NCBI GenBank assembly: GCA_017631875.1
Contig: JAGBSL010000009.1
Coordinates: 1 to 64,000, forward strand
From: Bacteroidales bacterium
GTDB taxonomy: Bacteria > Bacteroidota > Bacteroidia > Bacteroidales > UBA932
DNA: 64,000 bases
Direction of reading: 5' to 3'
Each line of letters opens with the position of its first letter. The stretch's first letter is position 1. Of this stretch, positions 1 through 8,508 are shown one piece after another. Below the pieces are notes generated by a model that was not told the origin of the DNA, made no database searches, and worked only from the letters and a program-made list of their open reading frames with translations. Position numbers and translations under genes: made by a program.

Positions 1-135
1 AAGGTATCCGTTTGGCTCAGGCGGGAAACGGGTCATTACCGATTCACACTTGCCGCTTGCGAGATCAGCCTCGATGATCTCCTCCAAAAAGTTGAGATTT
101 CTGGTCTCAACGACTTCCTTGTTTACCTCTTCCAT
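1..135 (-). CDS. glnS: Glutaminyl-tRNA synthetase, N-terminal fragment (cut by window edge)
   Basis: The first 45 codons read on the minus strand from an ATG at 135 and run off the left edge. The peptide contains [16 protein letters not shown] followed by [11 protein letters not shown]. This is the canonical start of GlnRS, where the [14 protein letters not shown] segment holds the class I HIGH signature; the HIGH itself lies outside the window. The enzyme charges tRNA-Gln in the cytoplasm. A TATATTTG -7 box lies about 35 bases upstream of the ATG. The call rests on this short but very diagnostic segment. Confidence 0.93.
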   Translation of the reverse strand, partial: MEEVNKEVVETRNLNFLEEIIEADLASGKCESVMTRFPPEPNGYL

Positions 136-169
136 ATCTTTGGTAGTTTCTTATTTGCAAATAATCGGG

Positions 170-177
170 CAAATATA
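170..177 (-). promoter_or_regulatory. Bacteroidetes -7 box for glnS
   Basis: On the minus strand the bases read TATATTTG, a perfect match to the TAnnTTTG -7 consensus of the Bacteroidetes primary sigma factor. It sits about 35 bases upstream of the glnS ATG. No clear TTTG -33 element is seen at the usual spacing. Confidence 0.6.
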
Positions 178-219
178 CTGAATTTTTGACGATTATCAGT
201 ACGTTTGCCCGAATTTATG

Positions 220-1020
220 TCAGTCACCAATGATGAATCCCGGATACTTCTCTAAAAAGACCTTCACGTCTTCCATCATGTATTCATACATATTCTTCCT
301 TGACATGCCGAAATATGAAGGATGAAATGAGTTGATGACAAGCTTGTTTGCCGACGGCGAGTAATGCGCCCAATTTCCCATAACTGTAATCTGTTGCAGA
401 TCAGGCAGATACTCCTTTTTGATAAAATTCTTAAAAACATGATCTCCGCAGCAGCAAAGTATAATGTCGGGATCATACATCCTGATCTGCCTGAGAATCA
501 GATCCCCATATTTGACAATATGGTCATTCAATTCCCGAGACTTACATCTGCTGCCACCTACGGCTTTCTTGCAGTTGATGCGTGCAATCGGAAGAGTTTC
601 ATAATATTCCCTCAGCTGATCTTCCGAATACGGAAGCGCGTCACCGACAGGCATCAATATTTCATTACCCATACAGGCATTGAGCAGAGCATACGACCAG
701 AGGGTCAGATTAGGATAAAAATAATTATGCAGCACGGGCAGTTCCGATCCTTTTTTACGTCCGGTTTCTATCCTGACATCCCAAGGCTCGTCATCATACA
801 GATCCTTTGTCAGGACCAGCAGTCGTTTAGGGGCAGTATCCCATATCTCGGCTTCGTTGCCCTGTTCCCTATCCCAGCAGCCAGTCTCGTTAGCATATAT
901 GATCCTACCACGGAACAAAAGACCATCTTCCGCAAACAGGTCTTCACTGATGCCGTTCACGACGAAGCGTTCCTTCCATTCCTTGAAGAGAGCTTGTTCT
1001 CTATCGTAATATCTTGTCAT
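220..1020 (-). CDS. Hypothetical protein, possibly uracil-DNA-glycosylase-like fold
   Basis: A complete 266-residue cytoplasmic protein with no signal peptide or membrane segment. I do not recognise it by name. The layout recalls UDG-superfamily proteins: an early LLVLTKDLYDDEPWDVR segment, a middle block with PIARINCKKAVGG, then PDIILCCCGDHVF, and near the end VINSFHPSYFG, where a His-Pro-Ser motif in a similar place is typical of the second active-site loop. This is a fold-level inference; no catalytic residue can be assigned safely. It lies downstream of parE on the same strand with a 50-base gap, so it may be cotranscribed with it. The start is the first ATG of the open frame. Confidence 0.6.
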   Translation of the reverse strand: MTRYYDREQALFKEWKERFVVNGISEDLFAEDGLLFRGRIIYANETGCWDREQGNEAEIWDTAPKRLLVLTKDLYDDEPWDVRIETGRKKGSELPVLHNYFYPNLTLWSYALLNACMGNEILMPVGDALPYSEDQLREYYETLPIARINCKKAVGGSRCKSRELNDHIVKYGDLILRQIRMYDPDIILCCCGDHVFKNFIKKEYLPDLQQITVMGNWAHYSPSANKLVINSFHPSYFGMSRKNMYEYMMEDVKVFLEKYPGFIIGD

Positions 1021-1070
1021 CCGAACACTTTTTATATCTACAAATTTATCACTTTTTCCAAATAGACAAG

Positions 1071-2948
1071 TTATTCGATTCCGTCAAGATCAACTTGACT
1101 TTTAAGGTTTGAAAATATGAACTCCTGCCTTTCTCTGGTGTTGCTTCCCATATAGAACTCCAGAATCATCTCTATGGATTCACCGTCTTCAAAGGTAACT
1201 CTCTCAAGCTTCATGTCCGGTCCGATGAAGTCCTTGAATTCTTTGACATCCACTTCTCCCAAGCCCTTGAATCGGGTGATCTCAGCACCACGGCCTAATT
1301 CCCTGATGGCTTCCTGCTTTTCACGTTCGCTGTAACAGTAGCGGCTTTCCTTCTTATTACGCACTCTGAAAAGAGGCGTCTCAAGAATGTAGACATAACC
1401 CTGCGACACCAGATCAGGGTAAAACTTCATGAAGAAGGTCATCAGAAGCATCCTGATATGCATTCCGTCGTTGTCCGCATCCGATGCAATGACAATTTTT
1501 GCATACCTGAGCCCCTTGATTCCCTGTTCGACACCAAGGGCTGCCACAAGATTATTGAATTCGCGGTTTTCAGCAACCTTCTTCTCGCTTTCCTTATAGC
1601 AGTTGATGGACTTTCCACGGATACTGAACGCCGCCTGGAAACGCGCGTCACGGGCCTTGTTTACTGTACCCGAAGCGGAATTTCCCTCTGTTATGAACAA
1701 GGTCGTCATATCCAGGAATGCTTCATTTGCATGAGTCCTCCTGTCACAGAAATGATGCTGGCAGTCGTTGAGATTCTCATTATAGATCCTGCTTCTCCTG
1801 ATGCTGTCCCCCTTAGATGAACGCACTGCGGCAATCTGCTCCCTTTCAGACTGCGAAGACTTGATCTTCGCCTCTATCGCATCGGCAACATCCTTGTGCT
1901 TGAGCAGATAGTTGGGAAGCTGAATAGAGAGAAAATCATTCATGAAACTCTTGATGGTGGGGCCTTGCTTCCCTCCTTTTTCCCACATGTAAGTAGACCC
2001 AAGCTTATTCTTAGTCTGACCATTGAAATGAGGCTCCTGAATCTGGATGCTGATTGCCCCTGAAATGCCATGACGGCAGTCTTCCGGCGCGTAATTCTTC
2101 TTATAGAATTCTTTAAGGACTCGCGCCACCGACTCCCTGAATGCAGCCAGATGGGTTCCGCCTTCACGCGTGAACTGGCCGTTGACAAACGTGTACATTT
2201 CTTCACCATACCTGTTTGTATGGGTGAAAAGAATCTCTATATCGTCACCTTGCAATCGTACCGGCTTATACAGAACCTGACCGGCGAATTTCTCATTCAG
2301 GAGATCCGCAAGACCGTTTTCCGATTCGTAAAGCTCCCCATTGAATCTTATCCGAAGACCCTTCTTAATGTAAGTATAATGCCTTATCATCTGGATGACG
2401 ATATCCATCCTGTACGAGAATCCTTCGAATATCTCCTTATCGGGCAGAAAGGTTACGAAAGTACCATCCTTCTCTTGGGTCACTCCCTTTTCCGTATTCA
2501 AAAGATCCCCCTTCGAGAATTCCGCCGACACATATTCTCCATTTCTATATGACACCACCTTGAATGATACCGAAAGAGCATTCACCGCCTTTGTACCGAC
2601 ACCATTCATTCCGATGGACTTCTTGAATACGCTGTCGTCAAATCGACCACCGGTATTTGGAACGCCCACTGCCTTTACTACCGACCCAAGAGGGATGCCG
2701 CGTCCATAATCCCTGACACTTACCGTTTCATTTTCTATGTTCACGACGATCTCCTTTCCATAGCCCATCGTAAACTCATCGACCGAATTGTCAATTATCT
2801 CCTTCAACAGGACATATATTCCGTCATCGGGATCCGCACCGTCGCCAAGCCTGCCGATATACATGCCCGAACGAGTCCTGATATGCTGGTTCCAGGCCAG
2901 GGTCCTGATACTGTCCTCATCATAATTGCACTGCATGTCTCCTTTCAT
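1071..2948 (-). CDS. parE: DNA topoisomerase IV subunit B
   Basis: ATPase subunit of topoisomerase IV, the type IIA enzyme that unlinks daughter chromosomes. The GHKL ATPase shows LLKEIIDNSVDEF (catalytic Glu and metal-binding Asn), DYGRGIPLG and MNGVGTKAVNALS. The Toprim part shows ITEGNSASGT and ASDADNDGMHIRMLL, then the TRFKGLGEVD segment. At 625 residues it has the short length of ParE, without the extra C-terminal region of long GyrB proteins, and the DADND variant is usual in Bacteroidales ParE. parC, often adjacent, is not here. The start could be the first ATG or the one four codons later. The gene is divergent from the WYL regulator. Confidence 0.93.
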   Translation of the reverse strand: MKGDMQCNYDEDSIRTLAWNQHIRTRSGMYIGRLGDGADPDDGIYVLLKEIIDNSVDEFTMGYGKEIVVNIENETVSVRDYGRGIPLGSVVKAVGVPNTGGRFDDSVFKKSIGMNGVGTKAVNALSVSFKVVSYRNGEYVSAEFSKGDLLNTEKGVTQEKDGTFVTFLPDKEIFEGFSYRMDIVIQMIRHYTYIKKGLRIRFNGELYESENGLADLLNEKFAGQVLYKPVRLQGDDIEILFTHTNRYGEEMYTFVNGQFTREGGTHLAAFRESVARVLKEFYKKNYAPEDCRHGISGAISIQIQEPHFNGQTKNKLGSTYMWEKGGKQGPTIKSFMNDFLSIQLPNYLLKHKDVADAIEAKIKSSQSEREQIAAVRSSKGDSIRRSRIYNENLNDCQHHFCDRRTHANEAFLDMTTLFITEGNSASGTVNKARDARFQAAFSIRGKSINCYKESEKKVAENREFNNLVAALGVEQGIKGLRYAKIVIASDADNDGMHIRMLLMTFFMKFYPDLVSQGYVYILETPLFRVRNKKESRYCYSEREKQEAIRELGRGAEITRFKGLGEVDVKEFKDFIGPDMKLERVTFEDGESIEMILEFYMGSNTRERQEFIFSNLKSQVDLDGIE

Positions 2949-3029
2949 TTTTAATGCAAAGTTGTACTGCCTGGCTGCAATAATATGTCAGTTACTGTTT
3001 TTTGATGAAATTTTTGACATAATCCATCT

Positions 3030-3050
3030 TACTGCCTAAATTTGGCAGTA
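3030..3050. promoter_or_regulatory. Inverted repeat in the parE/WYL divergent promoter region
   Basis: TACTGCC and GGCAGTA form perfect 7-base arms separated by 7 bases (TAAATTT). The site sits 37 bases upstream of the WYL regulator ATG and just upstream of TACCTTCG (3059-3066), a 7/8 match to the -7 box. Position, size and symmetry suit an operator for a dimeric regulator, most simply the WYL protein itself. That link is inference. Confidence 0.5.
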
Positions 3051-3086
3051 GATTAGTTTACCTTCGCATTCATAAAATTGGAAGTC

Positions 3087-4004
3087 ATGGCTAAGAACTA
3101 TTTCAACAGGTATGTCTGGCTTATCGGACTGATTCAGAGATACGGGTACATAACATTGGAGGAAATCAACAGGAACTGGGAACGATGCAGCCTCAATGAG
3201 ACAGGTGAGCCTCTGCCGGAAAGAACCTTCTTCCACCATAAAGACGCGATAAAGGATATCTTCAAGATAGAGATCAGGTGTGACAGGACGCTGGGATACT
3301 ACATCGCAAACAGCGAGGATATCGCCAGCGACGGGATACGCCAATGGATGCTCCAGGCTCTGTCATTAAGCAGTCTTATCAATGAGAGCGGCTCTATCCG
3401 GGACAGGATACTGTATGAAGATACGCCGTCTAGCCAGAAATGGCTCCCTGATATAATCGGAGCCATGAAGAGCAGCAGGATGTTGGATATCACTTATCAA
3501 GGTTTCACGTCAGCGAATGCCTGGTCATTCGAAATCAGCCCATTATGCATCAAGCTGTTCAGGCAGAGATGGTACATGCTTGCATGCAGCGACGCATATC
3601 CGGATCCGCGAATCTACGCATTGGACAGAATCCTTGAACTTGAACAGACAGACAAATCTTTCGTACTGCCGGATGGATTTGATGCGGAAGACACCTTCAG
3701 CAGGCTGTTCGGGGTCATTACATCTTCAGATCCGGTAGAAGACATCACCATCAAGGTACGCGAAGACCAGACATGTTACTACAGGACCCTGCCTCTGCAT
3801 CATACACAGGAGGAAGGAACATCACATGAAGGCTGGACAGAATTTCATTACAGACTCATACCTACATACGACTTTGTCAGAGAACTATTGTCCAAAGGAG
3901 ACAGCATAGAGGTGATGAGTCCGAAATGGCTTAGAAAAGAGATCGCAGACGAGCTCAGAAGAGCCACTATTTACTATTCTAAAGAACCTCTAAATTCACT
4001 ATAA
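3087..4004 (+). CDS. WYL-domain transcriptional regulator
   Basis: A 305-residue cytoplasmic regulator. The N-terminal RYVWLIGLIQRYGYITLEEI stretch suits a winged helix-turn-helix. The middle and C-terminal parts form a WYL sensor domain: ISPLCIKLFRQRWYMLACSD contains the W-Y-M version of the name motif, followed by RIYALDRILEL and a C-terminal extension typical of WYL proteins (WYL C-terminal domain). WYL domains bind ligands such as nucleic acid ends or nucleotides, and many regulate stress or defence genes. An in-frame TTG lies three codons upstream, but the ATG at 3087 is preferred. Its 3' end overlaps the convergent hydrolase gene by 31 bases. A 7-7-7 inverted repeat upstream may be its operator. 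Confidence 0.85.
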   Translation: MAKNYFNRYVWLIGLIQRYGYITLEEINRNWERCSLNETGEPLPERTFFHHKDAIKDIFKIEIRCDRTLGYYIANSEDIASDGIRQWMLQALSLSSLINESGSIRDRILYEDTPSSQKWLPDIIGAMKSSRMLDITYQGFTSANAWSFEISPLCIKLFRQRWYMLACSDAYPDPRIYALDRILELEQTDKSFVLPDGFDAEDTFSRLFGVITSSDPVEDITIKVREDQTCYYRTLPLHHTQEEGTSHEGWTEFHYRLIPTYDFVRELLSKGDSIEVMSPKWLRKEIADELRRATIYYSKEPLNSL

Positions 4005-4768
4005 GCGGAAGATATCAAACATGTTATCCTTTCTGCGACCTGGTCGGGGTGGTCGACGAGAAGCTGACCGTGGTTAAGGCATTTGAAGATTTCTATATGG
4101 GCCTCCGGGTGGATGGACTTGAGATGCTTGGCCTGAGGCTTTGCCACGAAGGCCTCAAGAGTGCCGTACCAGTAATGGATATCGGCTCCGGTAATCGATA
4201 CCAATTTATTGGTATACACCGACTTGTATCCATCAAGAACTGCTTTGCTTCCTCCGAACGGATAGACCTTTCTGCACTCATCAAGAAGCACATCGAAATA
4301 ATGCGAGCGGAACACCCATCTCCAGAATCCTGTCCAATGGTAGCATGTCCAGACATTGGCACACTGAAGATAACGGAGCGGACCGACCAGCCAGCGCGGA
4401 AGCGGCAGAAGCGGAGCTGCATCCATGACTGCATGGTCTATGACTACGTCATTTCTTTCAAGAACACGAGACAGGATCTTACCACCCAGAGAGAGTCCAT
4501 AGGCAACATCAAGATGGCCGGCATGATGCTCTTTGACATATTCAATGATCTGCCTAGCCTGATCGTCTACTGATGTAAAGTCAGTATGACGGTCCAGTGT
4601 AAAACCGTCTACCTCTACGGCGATGATATGGAATCTGTCTTCAAGCAGGCCGATCAGAGGCAGGAATATCTCATACGAGACGCCCAGACCCGGAATCAGC
4701 ATGAGCGTCGGAGCTGCCTTATTTCCTAATGTCCTGAAATTCATACTCTCATGATATATAGTCCGCAA
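3974..4768 (-). CDS. Alpha/beta hydrolase
   Basis: A 264-residue single-domain alpha/beta hydrolase. LMLIPGLGVSYEIF near residue 23 fits the oxyanion-hole strand. GLSLGG at 91-96 is the nucleophile elbow with Ser93 as the catalytic serine. NHGQLLVDHP near the C-terminus supplies the likely catalytic His. There is no signal peptide, so it should act in the cytoplasm; the substrate cannot be told. A second possible ATG eight codons downstream (4744) gives a start closer to the conserved part. It is convergent with, and overlaps, the WYL gene. Confidence 0.8.
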   Translation of the reverse strand: MRTIYHESMNFRTLGNKAAPTLMLIPGLGVSYEIFLPLIGLLEDRFHIIAVEVDGFTLDRHTDFTSVDDQARQIIEYVKEHHAGHLDVAYGLSLGGKILSRVLERNDVVIDHAVMDAAPLLPLPRWLVGPLRYLQCANVWTCYHWTGFWRWVFRSHYFDVLLDECRKVYPFGGSKAVLDGYKSVYTNKLVSITGADIHYWYGTLEAFVAKPQAKHLKSIHPEAHIEIFKCLNHGQLLVDHPDQVAERITCLISSAYSEFRGSLE

Positions 4769-4884
4769 TTTAGATATTAAATCTGAACTTTACAAAGTAG
4801 ACAGTGGAGGGGGACCCTTTTGGATACTAGTAGTTCTTAGACTTACTCCACCCAACTAATTAATTATCAATCACATAAATCAAC

Positions 4885-4910
4885 AAGGGTCGGAAAAATT
4901 TCCGACCCTT
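4885..4910. terminator. Hairpin, likely terminator
   Basis: AAGGGTCGG and CCGACCCTT are perfect arms around an A/T-rich centre. The arms almost meet, so the RNA stem is strong whichever strand is read. It lies just downstream of the minus-strand outer-membrane gene that ends at 4969. The 200-base gap between 4769 and 4968 otherwise shows nothing I can name. Confidence 0.6.
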
Positions 4911-4968
4911 AATCAGTTAAAAAGCTGTCCACCAAGCACTTGACTAACACCATCAAGAAGCAGAGATG

Positions 4969-5586
4969 CTAGTTATCTTTGGGTAAAACGAAGGCAAAAG
5001 TGACTTGGAAGCCACGAGAACCGTCAGTGTTGAAATATTCTTCAAGAGATATACGGTAGATTGATTTGATCTCAAAGCCGGCACGAAGGGCAAATGATGC
5101 TATCGGGCTGCGATCATGCCTATAGATGCCCTGAGCATATTCTATAGAGTCATTGGCCTCAAAACCTTCGAGAATCTTCGCACATCCCTTTCCTCCACCG
5201 ACTCCGAGTCCGAGATATGGAGAAAATTTTCTATCTGCAAAGAAGTTATAATCAGCAAACGCAAGGACATTCCAAAACTCATAAGTAATTATGCTTCCGA
5301 GAGGTGTCGCCGAACCTGCCTCTACTGGCTCCATTGAAAAAGGAAGTGACAATCCCCCGCCAAGTCCTACCGACACAGGACACTTACGCAGATTATATCG
5401 GAATTCTGCACCGAGCATGATGTGTGCAAGATGATCCATATTCGTCGTACCGAATGAATTCCAAAATTTAAAATCCACCTCGAAGGCACGAGATGATCTG
5501 ACATGATCCTTCCGTGTGGTGTCAGTCTGCGCAGCCGCCATGAGCGGAAACAGCAGACATAAAAAAGCTATGATCACTTTCTTCAT
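4969..5586 (-). CDS. Exported outer-membrane beta-barrel-like protein
   Basis: A 205-residue protein with a clear Sec signal peptide (MKKVIIAFLCLLFPLMAAAQ). The mature part alternates hydrophobic and polar strands rich in Gly and aromatic residues, such as GAEFRYNLR, VGLGGGLSLPF and YLGLGVGGGKG, and ends FAFVLPKDN. This pattern suits a small eight-stranded barrel of the OmpA/porin-like type. I cannot assign a substrate. It is monocistronic, with a hairpin terminator downstream. Confidence 0.7.
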   Translation of the reverse strand: MKKVIIAFLCLLFPLMAAAQTDTTRKDHVRSSRAFEVDFKFWNSFGTTNMDHLAHIMLGAEFRYNLRKCPVSVGLGGGLSLPFSMEPVEAGSATPLGSIITYEFWNVLAFADYNFFADRKFSPYLGLGVGGGKGCAKILEGFEANDSIEYAQGIYRHDRSPIASFALRAGFEIKSIYRISLEEYFNTDGSRGFQVTFAFVLPKDN

Positions 5587-5685
5587 CGGTCAAGAGTTTG
5601 AGTTGTTCGCGTTTTAGATGCAGCAATATAGGAAGTTGTTGCATAAAACTTTGCGTCGAGGCACTACTGAATTCTGCAAAAACAC

Positions 5686-5693
5686 TATATTTG
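5686..5693 (+). promoter_or_regulatory. -7 box TATATTTG
   Basis: Perfect TAnnTTTG match 18 bases upstream of the GTG start of the His-rich peptide gene. No TTTG -33 element is present at the standard spacing. The close distance supports the GTG start. Confidence 0.55.
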
Positions 5694-5711
5694 CCGCTCG
5701 ATTTTTAGAGA

Positions 5712-6044
5712 GTGGGACATATAAGGAAATATTCGGCGGCGGTGCTGCTGCTTATATTCAGCTGTTACTATTGCGGTATCAGCATGTTCTCACATACCCA
5801 TATCAGCAATGGGTCGTCCATAGTCCACTCTCACCTTGGAGGCTCGAGCGAGCACAGCCACACGGATGAGCAGATCGCCATCATAGACATCCTGTCCAAC
5901 TTCCAGTCGGAAGGCGCTGTGTGCTTTCATGGACTTGAGACACCTTCTATACAGTTATCTGAATCACATACCGAGTATGAAGCGCCGCTGTATCTGAGCC
6001 TGGCGCTGTCGGTGCATACGCTTCGCGGACCGCCGCAGGCGTAG
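5712..6044 (+). CDS. Small His-rich exported/membrane protein
   Basis: A 110-residue protein read from GTG; no ATG occurs in frame before codon 25. The N-terminus is a hydrophobic segment (AAVLLLIFSCYYCG) suited to a signal peptide. It is followed by a His-rich stretch: HTHISNG, VHSHLGG and EHSHTDEQ. The rest is not recognised. Small His-rich proteins of this shape are often found upstream of TonB receptors in Bacteroidales, as here (the receptor begins 149 bases on). The His cluster suggests metal binding at the cell surface or periplasm, perhaps feeding the receptor; this is inference. Its last codons are followed closely by an intergenic repeat. Confidence 0.6.
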   Translation: MGHIRKYSAAVLLLIFSCYYCGISMFSHTHISNGSSIVHSHLGGSSEHSHTDEQIAIIDILSNFQSEGAVCFHGLETPSIQLSESHTEYEAPLYLSLALSVHTLRGPPQA

Positions 6045-6052
6045 AGCGAAAA

Positions 6053-6086
6053 ATTGCCACGGCTTCTGCGAAGCCTCGCAATGACG
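6053..6086 (+). repeat. Interspersed ATTGCCAC...CGCAATGACG repeat, copy 1
   Basis: The element runs from AATTGCCACGGCTTC to CTCGCAATGACG and contains an internal palindrome (GGCTTCTGCGAAGCC). Its two ends match a second copy at 58853-58885. It lies between the stop of the His-rich gene and the TonB receptor. Confidence 0.75.
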
Positions 6087-6100
6087 TGTATACAGCAGTC

Positions 6101-6142
6101 GGCAAGACAGTACAGGCAAGACAGTACAGGCACGACAGTCGG
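6101..6142 (+). repeat. Short tandem repeat, 14-base unit
   Basis: Two exact copies of GGCAAGACAGTACA stand head to tail, followed by a degenerate third (GGCACGACAGTCGG). They sit about 50 bases upstream of the TonB receptor ATG, so copy-number change could alter leader length. No coding role is seen. Confidence 0.7.
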
Positions 6143-6193
6143 CAGGTCGGACTGCCATGAAATCAGAAATCAGATAACTTCAAACCAATAAAG

Positions 6194-8473
6194 ATGAAAA
6201 AATTATTTTCAGCTTTGGTGGCGGCATTGTGCATGATGCTGCCGGCCAAGGCGCAGGATACGGATGCACACATCCATGGACACGTAATTGACAAGAACAC
6301 AGGCGAACACCTTCCATATATAGTAGTCATACTCAAGGGAACGACCATAGGCGTATCCACCGAGAGCACAGGACATTACATGATGAGGAACATCCCGGAA
6401 GGCACATTCACCGTCGAGGCGGCGGCTGTTGGGTATAAGACACAATCCAGAGAAATTAACGTCAAGAGAGGACATTCATATGAGGTCAACTTCACCCTTG
6501 AAGAAGACCTTGTCCAGATCGACGGAGTCATCGTTTCGGCAACCCGAAGCGAGACCACGAGAAGGATGTCCCCTACCCTTGTCAATGTCGTCGGAATGGA
6601 TGTATATAATAAGGCAAACGCGACGACTGTGGCACAGGGACTTTCATTCCAGCCGGGAGTCAGGGTCGAGAGCAACTGTCAGAACTGCGGCTTCCAGCAG
6701 GTCAGGATCAATGGTCTTGACGGCCAGTACACCCAGATCCTCATAGACTCCAGACCCATTTTCAGCGCACTTGCAGGGGTCTATGGCATCGAGCAGCTTC
6801 CGGCGAACATGGTCGACAGAGTGGAAGTGATGCGAGGCGGCGGATCGGCACTCTTCGGGTCGTCAGCCATTGCCGGAACCATAAACATCATCACCAAGGA
6901 ACCTGTCCGCAACTCCGCTGCCATATCTCATACGACTACTGCCATCGGAGGCTCGGGAGCCTTCCATAACACAACCGATATCAACGCCTCTATCGTATCC
7001 GAGGACAACAAGCTGGGCCTCGCGATATTCGGCCAGAATACGGCCAAGGACGCCTGGGACGCCAATGGTGACGGCTTCACTGAGCTTTCTACCATCTCCG
7101 GACAGACACTCGGATTCAGAGGTTATGTCAAGACCGGACTTTACTCCAAGATCACCGCGGAGTATCACCATCTGCAGGAGTTCAGAAGAGGCGGAGACAA
7201 CTTGGACCTGCCGCCACACGAGGCTATGATTGCCGAGCAGACTGACCACGGAATCAATACAGGAGGCCTCAAGTTCGACTGGTTCTCCAAAGACCAGAGA
7301 CACCGTATGAATGCGTTTGCTTCTGTCCAGCACATCAACCGAGACAGCTATTATGGAGCGGGAATGGACCCGAATGCATACGGCAAGACCAACGACCTGA
7401 CATGGGTCGGAGGCGCACAGTATATATACAAGGCCGACAACTGCCTGTTCATGCCTGCCGACCTGACCGTAGGACTGGAATACAACGAGGACTACCTCAG
7501 GGACAACATGTCCGGATATGGAAGAGTCACCGAGCAGACTGTCAGGATCGTGAGTGCATATGCCCAGAACGAATGGAAGAACAGCCGTTGGGGAATCCTG
7601 ATCGGAGGCCGTCTTGACAAGCATAATCTCATAGACGGACTCATCTTCAGTCCTCGTGCGAACCTGCGATATAATCCCACAGAAAACATAAATCTCCGTG
7701 CAAGTTACTCATACGGTTTCCGTGCACCTCAGGCCTTTGACGAGGACCTGCACATTGACAATGTGGGCGGAACGGTTTCGATGATCAGGCTTGCAGACGA
7801 CCTGAGGGTAGAAAAGTCGCAGAGTATCAGCGTCTCAGCAGACATGTACCACAGCTGGGGAAACTGGCAGGGAAACATGCTCGTGGAAGGATTCTTCACT
7901 GACCTTGACGATGTGTTCGCATTAAGGGAACTGGGCTTTGAGGACGGCATCCTCATAAAGGAAAGGCATAACGAGTCCGGAGCGAGGGTGTTCGGAGCCA
8001 ACCTGGAAGGTAAGTTTGCGTACAAGGATATCTTTCAGGTACAGCTCGGTGTGACCGCACAGAGTTCGAAGTACAAGGAGGCACGTTCATGGGGCGAAGG
8101 CGTAGAGGCAACCAGAAACATGTTCAGGACACCGGATCTTCATGGCTATATGACTGCATCATACAATCCCATCGAATCCCTGACACTCGCCGTGACAGGA
8201 ACTTATACCGGAAGCATGTATGTCGAGCACCACGCCGGCATGATCGCGCAGAACGTGACCGTCAAGACTCCAGATTTCCTTGACATGGGCTTCAAGGCCT
8301 CATATGACCTCAAAGTATACAGAAGTTTCTCGATGCAGCTCAATGCGGGAGTGCAGAACATCTTCAATTCATTCCAGAAGGACTTTGACAGCGGCGCAGA
8401 CCGCGACTCGGGCTACATGTACGGCCCTACCCTTCCCCGCACATTCTTCTTTGGAGTGAAGTTATCATATTAA
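6194..8473 (+). CDS. TonB-dependent outer-membrane receptor with CarboxypepD_reg-like N-terminus
   Basis: A 759-residue receptor. Signal peptide MKKLFSALVAALCMMLPAKA. Residues of about 25-105 form a carboxypeptidase regulatory-like domain (HIHGHVIDKNTGEHLPYIVV). The plug follows at about 110-235, with VEVMRGGGSALFGSSAIAGT and INIITKEP. The barrel ends at the C-terminus in FFFGVKLSY, a typical aromatic end. The plug carries an unusual Cys-x-x-Cys, NCQNCGFQQVRINGL. There is no SusD partner, so it is not a standard glycan receptor. With the His-rich peptide upstream, uptake of a metal or metal complex is plausible but unproven. The GH9 gene follows 35 bases downstream. Confidence 0.88.
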   Translation: MKKLFSALVAALCMMLPAKAQDTDAHIHGHVIDKNTGEHLPYIVVILKGTTIGVSTESTGHYMMRNIPEGTFTVEAAAVGYKTQSREINVKRGHSYEVNFTLEEDLVQIDGVIVSATRSETTRRMSPTLVNVVGMDVYNKANATTVAQGLSFQPGVRVESNCQNCGFQQVRINGLDGQYTQILIDSRPIFSALAGVYGIEQLPANMVDRVEVMRGGGSALFGSSAIAGTINIITKEPVRNSAAISHTTTAIGGSGAFHNTTDINASIVSEDNKLGLAIFGQNTAKDAWDANGDGFTELSTISGQTLGFRGYVKTGLYSKITAEYHHLQEFRRGGDNLDLPPHEAMIAEQTDHGINTGGLKFDWFSKDQRHRMNAFASVQHINRDSYYGAGMDPNAYGKTNDLTWVGGAQYIYKADNCLFMPADLTVGLEYNEDYLRDNMSGYGRVTEQTVRIVSAYAQNEWKNSRWGILIGGRLDKHNLIDGLIFSPRANLRYNPTENINLRASYSYGFRAPQAFDEDLHIDNVGGTVSMIRLADDLRVEKSQSISVSADMYHSWGNWQGNMLVEGFFTDLDDVFALRELGFEDGILIKERHNESGARVFGANLEGKFAYKDIFQVQLGVTAQSSKYKEARSWGEGVEATRNMFRTPDLHGYMTASYNPIESLTLAVTGTYTGSMYVEHHAGMIAQNVTVKTPDFLDMGFKASYDLKVYRSFSMQLNAGVQNIFNSFQKDFDSGADRDSGYMYGPTLPRTFFFGVKLSY

Positions 8474-8508
8474 TTTGTTAACTTTACAGACCAAAAGCTC
8501 GAAGAATT

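Noticed and set aside
364..1065. A 233-residue plus-strand frame
   Set aside because: It lies fully across the minus-strand 266-residue gene; its composition and lack of motifs mark it as an antisense shadow.
6863..7624. A 253-residue minus-strand frame inside the TonB receptor gene
   Set aside because: It is antisense to a clear receptor with conserved plug and barrel motifs and shows no family pattern of its own.
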